Shown here one piece after another: positions 46,352 through 64,000 of a stretch of DNA of 64,000 nt. Origin of the DNA: Crambe crambe (taxonomy: Eukaryota; Porifera; Demospongiae; Poecilosclerida; Crambeidae); assembly GCA_963924555.1 (NCBI GenBank), contig OZ004592.1, forward strand, positions 682,001-746,000, in the 5' to 3' direction. The notes under the pieces were generated by a model. The model did not search any database. It worked only from the letters and a program-made list of their open reading frames with translations, and was not told the DNA's origin. Both the position numbers and the translations under genes were made by a program. How positions within the stretch are numbered: the stretch's first letter is position 1; each line of letters starts with the position of its first letter.

Positions 46352-46580
46352 CCTTTTGCTAACTTGTAGAAGATAGGAGGCTCCTACTTGTTTACACAAG
46401 TATAAAATTGTTCATCATTCGCTGACTCAGCCATTCCTACACGCTAACGACCTTTACCGCATGAAAAAAATTATGATTACGAGTCAAATATATCAAGGCC
46501 TAATGTCTTCACAATGTCTCTATATTCTTCACTTTTATTATGAAACTGGAAGTTTAAAAAATATGATTTCACAAATTGCA

Positions 46581-48962
46581 TCAAAATGTACAACTCACAG
46601 CAGTCAACAGAGCCTGTGTAACTTCTTCTATTTCCTTACAAGCAGCCTCTTTGAGTCCCTTCTGCTCAGCAAGCTGTGAATGTCATATACATCAATGAGT
46701 TATTTATGCACATCATCACACAATCAGCCCTGCACTTGAAATCACCTTTTCCATCTCCTCTTCAGTTTTTTGCTCCAATCTTTCATCGTCCAATCGCCTC
46801 TTGTGAAGTTTCTCTTGGAGCAGGAGGACATCCCTATCAATTACCAGATGTAAAAATAGTCAATGAAAACACAAAGATCAATTGAAACCTTCTGAGATCT
46901 TCTGTGACACAAGAGTGTAAGATATTGCCTTCCTGAAATGTTTCTCTGTTTGATTCTTCTTCTTTTATCTTCACATATCGAAGCAGGTTCTAGAGAAGAA
47001 GAAGAGTAAATGTTCCAGTACACAAGTATAATACAAGTACAGTATTACTTGTTGTTTGGCAGTCATTTGACGGAGAGTCTGGTTCTGTTTTCTCATCTCC
47101 TGCTCTATGTCTTCACATTGAGTTCCCACTTCACTATTTTAATAAAGCATATAATCATGCACTATGTAAACCATTTTCTATCACTCTACCTCCTCTTTTT
47201 TGCCTTGGCCTCCAAACTATGAAGATTTTCAATCAATGTCTTCAAAATTCCCTGAAAGAGGAGAGGAGGAGACTAATTCCATTACTCCAAGTTCTGATTA
47301 ACAACACCACCTACCCCAGGAGTTTGGTGAGCATGAAACGCTAGTGACTCCCACATCTTACGTAGAGCATCAGTTTCTTTGGCAGCTGCACCAGTATCAG
47401 TGTACTGCTGCTCAAGTCTGGATAGGTGCTAAAAATCACATAGAAAAGTGCTAGACACGCACACAAAAAGACACTGCAACTCACAGCTCTGAGCTTGTCA
47501 GGAGAGGTGACCACTTTCCTCCTGAGGTTCTCCAAGTGCAGCAAATGTTTCTCTGATTCTTTGATCAGTCCAGCCTGCACAACCATAATAACCTCCATGC
47601 TTATGCAAAATCATGTGACAAAATTCATGAACATTAGCTAGCCAAGCCTCCTATCAACTGAAAAGCCAGGTAGGAGGCTAGGGCTAAAGCCTGGGTAGGA
47701 GGCTAGGATCACAAAATGAACAGACTCACCAATCTTTGTTCACTCTTTTCCTTGAGATCACATTCTATCCCATACCGTTGCCCCAAGGAATCCTAAGGGG
47801 GTCAAAGGAAGGAACTAGAATGACTCGGCTGCAAAAAACCAATTCATACCCTTTCATCTGTCAGTTCCTGCATGTGGTTCCTCTCAGCAGACACCTCCTT
47901 TTTCAACTAATTTGAGGACAAAAAGTAAAACTTAATAGAGATTTTCACCGCAAGGATTGCTTACTTCTTCTTCTTCTTCATGTTCCTGCTTCCTCCTTAT
48001 CCTAAAGTGATGGTTGATGTACAATGATATGAATAAAGAGTCAACACTGACTGACTTTAATTCAGATAGTCTTGTCTCCAACTGCTCAATGGCCTGTATC
48101 TGTTCACTGCGCATCTCTGCCAACTCATCCTATAAGAGATCAACACTAACAGGATAAGCAAGGCAAAAACCTGACAGAATTACCGGGGGACTAGCCATAT
48201 TGTTCCCCTCATAATAACCACAATACATACCCTTTTCTGTTCAATTGTATTGATGGTCTCATCAGCTTGATACACATTGTAATGAAACTTGATGTAGTTC
48301 ACCACAGCACTAACAGTGGAATAATATCAATAACAAAAATAACAACAATAACAGAGTCTTACTGGATATTTCTCGTAGTCCTTTGTGGATTTGGGTCCAC
48401 CAAGTCCTTCATGCTAAAGTCATCTTTCATCAAACATGTCTTCATGAATCTCCTCCTTCAATGTTAATGACATAGCTAGGTGACACTAACGACTAGAAGC
48501 CAGTCCATGACTTACATGAGACGATAGAGTTGGATTCTGTGGATGTGGTCGTCTAATAATTCAGGGTTTTCAAATCCATGATGCTGAAGTGATAGCTATA
48601 AAGTTTAGTTGTAGTTGTTATCCCAATTTCAATGGTTGCTGATCCTTCAGCTACCTTACCTGTTTCAAAGACTCATTGGATACACCAAAACAGAAGTTGA
48701 TAAGCTTGAAATAGACTAGTGATATAGTCTCAGGCTATTATACATACATAAGGTGTGACAACAAGTGGAATATACATTGGAAAGCACTCACCAAAGGATT
48801 TAGAAGGTTGTCCACAGATAGGGTCAGTGGTCCAAGGACTGTCGAGTCCTTCAAGATAAAATTGACATCTTCCACAAGGGAAGTTAAAGCCTTCTTCGTT
48901 AACTTGGCATTGGTTCTTCCATGACCTGGTAACTGCACAGCAGACAGAGGCTTTCTCGACAT
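46581..48962 (-). CDS. NUF2: Kinetochore protein NUF2
   Basis: Sixteen exons: 48792..48962, 48660..48734, 48516..48595, 48363..48455, 48231..48309, 48056..48129, 47965..48001, 47850..47906, 47730..47792, 47485..47574, 47315..47428, 47190..47251, 47049..47133, 46889..46989, 46746..46833, 46581..46673; every phase closes, 453 aa (human 464). The N-terminal ~150 residues form the calponin-homology head (KLTKKALTSLVEDVNFILKD, PETISLVYFKLINFCFGV, TTRNIH, AVVNYIKFHYNVYQ); the rest is coiled coil, with RRKVVTSPDKLR matching the conserved KIVxSPEKLK of NUF2. NUF2 pairs with NDC80 to bind spindle microtubules. It ends 230 bp upstream of the FIP200 start on the same strand. Its start codon is 137 bp from that of the divergent ankyrin gene. 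Confidence 0.92.
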
Positions 48963-49098
48963 GATAACCCTTCGCGCCAAAAATTAATTTGAAATCAAAG
49001 GTCAAAGGTCATGTGCTACTTTGGGAGGGGCTGGCTCAGGCTGTGAGAGTCTTGAAAAAAACTCTTTTCGATGGAGTAAATGAATCAGTTACCGAAGC
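48963..49098. promoter_or_regulatory. Compact bidirectional promoter between NUF2 and the ankyrin gene
   Basis: Only 136 bp separate divergent start codons. No TATA box is seen; a TTTGGGAGGGGCTGGCTC GC-rich patch lies near 49020. Confidence 0.45.
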
Positions 49099-51439
49099 AT
49101 GACAAAGATGAATACTTGGGGCCTGCTGTCTTTCCCGAAAGCAGCTGACTCCACAACACATCTTGAGGATTCCCTGGTTAGATGAATGTTTTAGCTAAAC
49201 TAATTATTTTAAAATAAGATTATCTATATAAGATCAAAGCTGCAAAAGAGGGCTCTTTATCACTTGTTGAAGACTTGCTCAAAATGGGGGTGAACTCAGA
49301 TGCTAAAGAAAAAGATGAAGTAAGTGATTACTTTCTAATGCTCTATATCTCAGGTTTGGCATGATGGTGCTTAGTATAAATGGACTCCTCTAATGTGGGC
49401 ATGCAATAAAGGTCATGAAGATGTGGTGGACTGCTTGCTGAAATATGGTGCTGATGTTAACATTCAAGACGTGAGTGAATATGACACTGGTTACCACTGG
49501 TTACCAGTCATCCAGTGGAATTCTTATTACTGTAGTTCTTGAACTGGTCAAGTCTAATACTAGCCAGTAGGAATGGTCATGCTGGTATTGTGCAGAAACT
49601 GCTGGATAAGGGTGCCAAAGTCAACTCTATTATGGAGGTAATCAATGAGCTACTGTGTATAAAGTGCTTTCTACACTTGAGGGCCTTAGAAATAGGACTT
49701 GTACCATGGCTACTAACCTATTTTATCAGCAATTCTACATTTCAATCCTATTGGTCCAGTGTTCAATTTCTAACCATGGTACAACAATGCAGACATATTC
49801 GACCAGTTTGCTGTGGGCAGCCCAAGAAGGTCATGTGGCGGTAGCAAGGGTGTTATTGGAGAATAGAGCAGAGACAGAAGTACAGGATTATGTGAGGATG
49901 AAGTAATTAAGGTGTGACAAAATGACATACAGTTAGTATTTTATAGGACGGGTTTTCTCCTCTGCTACAAGCAAGTCAAGATGGCCACTTGGACATTGTA
50001 GAGATGCTGTTGAAGTATAACCCTCAATTGAATATAAACCAAACAACCAATGTAAACAACCAATGTAAACAACTATACCACAGTTATTGTTTATTTGTTG
50101 TTTTGTTTATTTGTTGTTTTGTTTATTTGTTGTTGTTTTGTTTATTTGTTGTTTTGTTTATTTGTTGTTTTGTTTATTTGTTGTTTTGTTTATTTGTTGT
50201 TTTGTTTATTTGTTATTTTGTTTATTGTGATCCACAGGATGACTGGTCAGCCTTAATGCTGGCTACTAAGAATGGACATGAAGCAATAGTCCGCTACCTT
50301 GTGGAGCATGGTTCCAATGTGAGCTACAAAAAGAAGGTAGGGCTAACATGAGATGGAGTATGATTGATGGTGACCCTAATTAATATCAGGATGGAACAAC
50401 TGCTCTACATATAGCCAGTTACAATGGACACGATGCTATTGTTGAATATTTGTGCTCAACAGGAAAGGTCAATGTCAATCTTCAAGACAGAGTAAATATC
50501 TAGCGTTTAGTGGAACACCTCCAATAAAGGACACTAACATGCAAGTTTGTATAAACACTCTATACAAAATAACCTCAAAAGAGGACAACCTCTAGGGACT
50601 GGCACATTATGCTTTTTTGCTTCCCTATTATTCTATTCTTTAATTCCAGCTGTATAAAGTCATTATTCTTTTTTTACTGAGCATAGTTTAGGTCTATCAA
50701 AGCAGGAAGCATAATGCTGGCATAATAGGCTATGGAAAGTGAACTCCATGGTTGATCTTGAATGTATTTATCATGAGTGCCTACACTAGCTAGCCTAGCT
50801 GGACCAAACTTGTCTGCTAGTGAGATTACAAATAGCTATTTACATAGTCTTTCAATATAATCATCAGCTACGAGCACAATTAATAGGTCTGGCAGAATGT
50901 GCCAGTCCCTAACAACCTCAATAAGGCTGGGGTCCCAAGTGTGTCCAATTTTTAGTTCCACTGTAATGGCTCAGCTAATGGGTCAAAGAGCTGGTCACAA
51001 GTTATGTTTTGTTCCCTGCCAGTTTGGGATGACCCCTCTTATGTTCGCAGTCAAGCGGCAGAAGTTGAAAGTTGTGAAGACTTTAGTGGGTAAGGCGTTT
51101 GCAGATGTGAATGTGGCTGAAAATGTGAGTGCACGTGCAAATTGAACCCACCATGGCTGTATACGCGTGTGTATTAAATATTCATGCAGAAGTTTAAATG
51201 GACAGCCATTTACTTCAGTATTTGGATGAAAGAAGCACTACAGTACTTGTTCAGGAGTGGAAGAGTCAACTTAAGTCATAAAGATGTGGTATATATTGCC
51301 ATAAATTAGTGAATGCGTCATGTTTATCAGTGTTTATTGTATCATGTAGATGGGGAACACAATTATGGATGTGTGCCACATTTGCACACCATGGAGTGGT
51401 TTAGTTATGCAGTATCATGACCATACCATACAACTCTAG
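49099..51439 (+). CDS. Ankyrin-repeat protein
   Basis: Eleven exons: 49099..49176, 49233..49319, 49375..49470, 49536..49637, 49793..49891, 49947..50051, 50238..50336, 50390..50491, 51023..51124, 51190..51288, 51350..51439; 352 aa. Every intron is phase 0 and nearly every exon encodes one ankyrin repeat of 29-35 residues, e.g. WTPLMWACNKGHEDVVDCLL, DDWSALMLATKNGHEAIVRY, DGTTALHIASYNGHDAIVEY and FGMTPLMFAVKRQKLKVVKT. No other domain, signal peptide or membrane segment is seen, so it is a cytoplasmic or nuclear binding protein of unknown partner. The last repeats (exons 10-11) are degenerate. An alternative upstream ATG at 49080 is out of frame. A hAT-like element sits in the intron after exon 8. 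Confidence 0.85.
50087..50226. repeat. GTTTATTTGTTGTTTT minisatellite in an ankyrin-gene intron
   Basis: About eight copies of a ~16-bp T/G-rich unit with small variants, ending 11 bp before exon 7 (CCACAG|GATGAC). It therefore serves as the polypyrimidine-like stretch of that acceptor. Confidence 0.9.
50593..50911. mobile_element. hAT-like MITE (319 bp) with perfect TIRs and 8-bp target duplication
   Basis: Perfect 16-bp terminal inverted repeats, TAGGGACTGGCACATT and AATGTGCCAGTCCCTA. ACAACCTC is duplicated exactly on both sides (50585-50592, 50912-50919). There is no transposase. It contains ATTATGC-type motifs like the element at 36109. It is inserted in an ankyrin-gene intron. Confidence 0.95.
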
Positions 51440-51718
51440 TGGACAGTAGGAGCCATGTAGTTGAAGAGCCTGGGGGGTACGAGGGTATAGGATTGAGCAT
51501 TTTGTCATTGGAATAATAATAACTAGCTAACACAATGCAATATACAAGAAAGAGCTATGCTAGAGTGACATTGGAAAAAATATGGAGAGGAGAAAAAAGT
51601 GTTATACAAATCAAAATGTTAAAATTCATGTTGCTTCGTGAAAAACAAAACAAAAACAAACAACAAGAAAACAAAAACAAAAACGAATAATAACTTGTTA
51701 TGTATTGTAGCTATTATG

Positions 51719-63686
<11,968 letters not shown>

Positions 63687-64000
63687 CTATGGAAACACAA
63701 AGCTATGATTAATAGACAGTGCTTATACAGAGTAGAGCAGGCCCGCTGGCTGGCTGGCTGGCTGGGCAGGTTGAGTTAGCCTGGCTAGTTACATCACCAC
63801 AATTTATAAACAACATGGGATAACTGAATCTGTCTGCCACATAATTACTATAATGACTCTGACAATTATAAGGGGCGGAGCTTGATGCTGTTTGGTGGGC
63901 ATCAACTAATTGTAACATCACAGCTAGCCACATTCTAAGATACCAAGGGTCCTCAGGAAGAGGACAATGTGATGATGAGAAGTAACAAAATAAGTCTTTA
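63687..64000. other. SCRIB upstream intron, nothing recognised
   Basis: No leucine-rich-repeat exon is visible here. The first exons of SCRIB must lie to the right of the window. A (GGCT)n-like run is at 63747-63762. Confidence 0.5.

Overview
The window is animal nuclear DNA. Genes are split by many short GT-AG introns (often 45-60 nt), the intergenic gaps are small, and the proteins are typical metazoan ones: a Scribble polarity protein, the autophagy scaffold FIP200 with its Claw domain, the NUF2 kinetochore subunit, a YTHDF m6A reader, HAP40 and an ARHGAP18-family RhoGAP. Compactness, AT-rich introns and divergent but complete orthologues suggest an early-branching invertebrate. A demosponge is my best guess, as inference only. 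All exon structures were built by hand from reading frame, GT/AG sites and intron phase. In almost every gene the phases close to an intact frame.

Layout. 0-5.4 kb: the 3' part of a mitochondria-eating-protein-like gene (+), an SDR16C retinol/steroid dehydrogenase (-) and a YTHDF gene (+). 6-9.2 kb: two intronless tandem type II membrane proteins (-). 9.4-13.8 kb: an HS1BP3-like PX protein (+) and HAP40 (-). 13.9-16.3 kb: two tandem regucalcin genes (+). 16.5-17.0 kb: UQCRB (-). 17.4-22.9 kb: an adaptor-like two-exon gene (-) with a 4.5 kb intron holding an 18-bp x 18 minisatellite. 24.5-35.8 kb: ARHGAP18/28/40-type RhoGAP (-). 37.2-39.4 kb: a head-to-head pair of paralogous multipass membrane proteins with a TspO-like motif. 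39.6-46.4 kb: RB1CC1/FIP200 (-). 46.6-49.0 kb: NUF2 (-). 49.1-51.4 kb: an ankyrin-repeat protein (+). 51.7 kb to the right edge: SCRIB (-), open at its 5' end.

The genes do not form one pathway. They are housekeeping and cell-biology genes: autophagy (FIP200, possibly the Mieap-like gene), polarity and Rho control (SCRIB, RhoGAP), division (NUF2), respiration (UQCRB), endosome/huntingtin biology (HAP40, HS1BP3) and RNA regulation (YTHDF). The local duplications (two transferase-like genes, two regucalcins, two TspO-like genes) are the clearest lineage-specific features.

Mobile and repetitive DNA sits in introns and gaps. Three short elements have terminal inverted repeats and exact 8-bp target duplications (36109-36730, 40885-41598, 50593-50911). 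A fourth has a 14-bp TIR and a 5-bp duplication (40562-40849). Two large foldbacks lie in introns. Long (CT)n tracts on the sense strand lie directly at 3' splice sites of the RhoGAP and SCRIB genes; one makes up almost a whole SCRIB intron.
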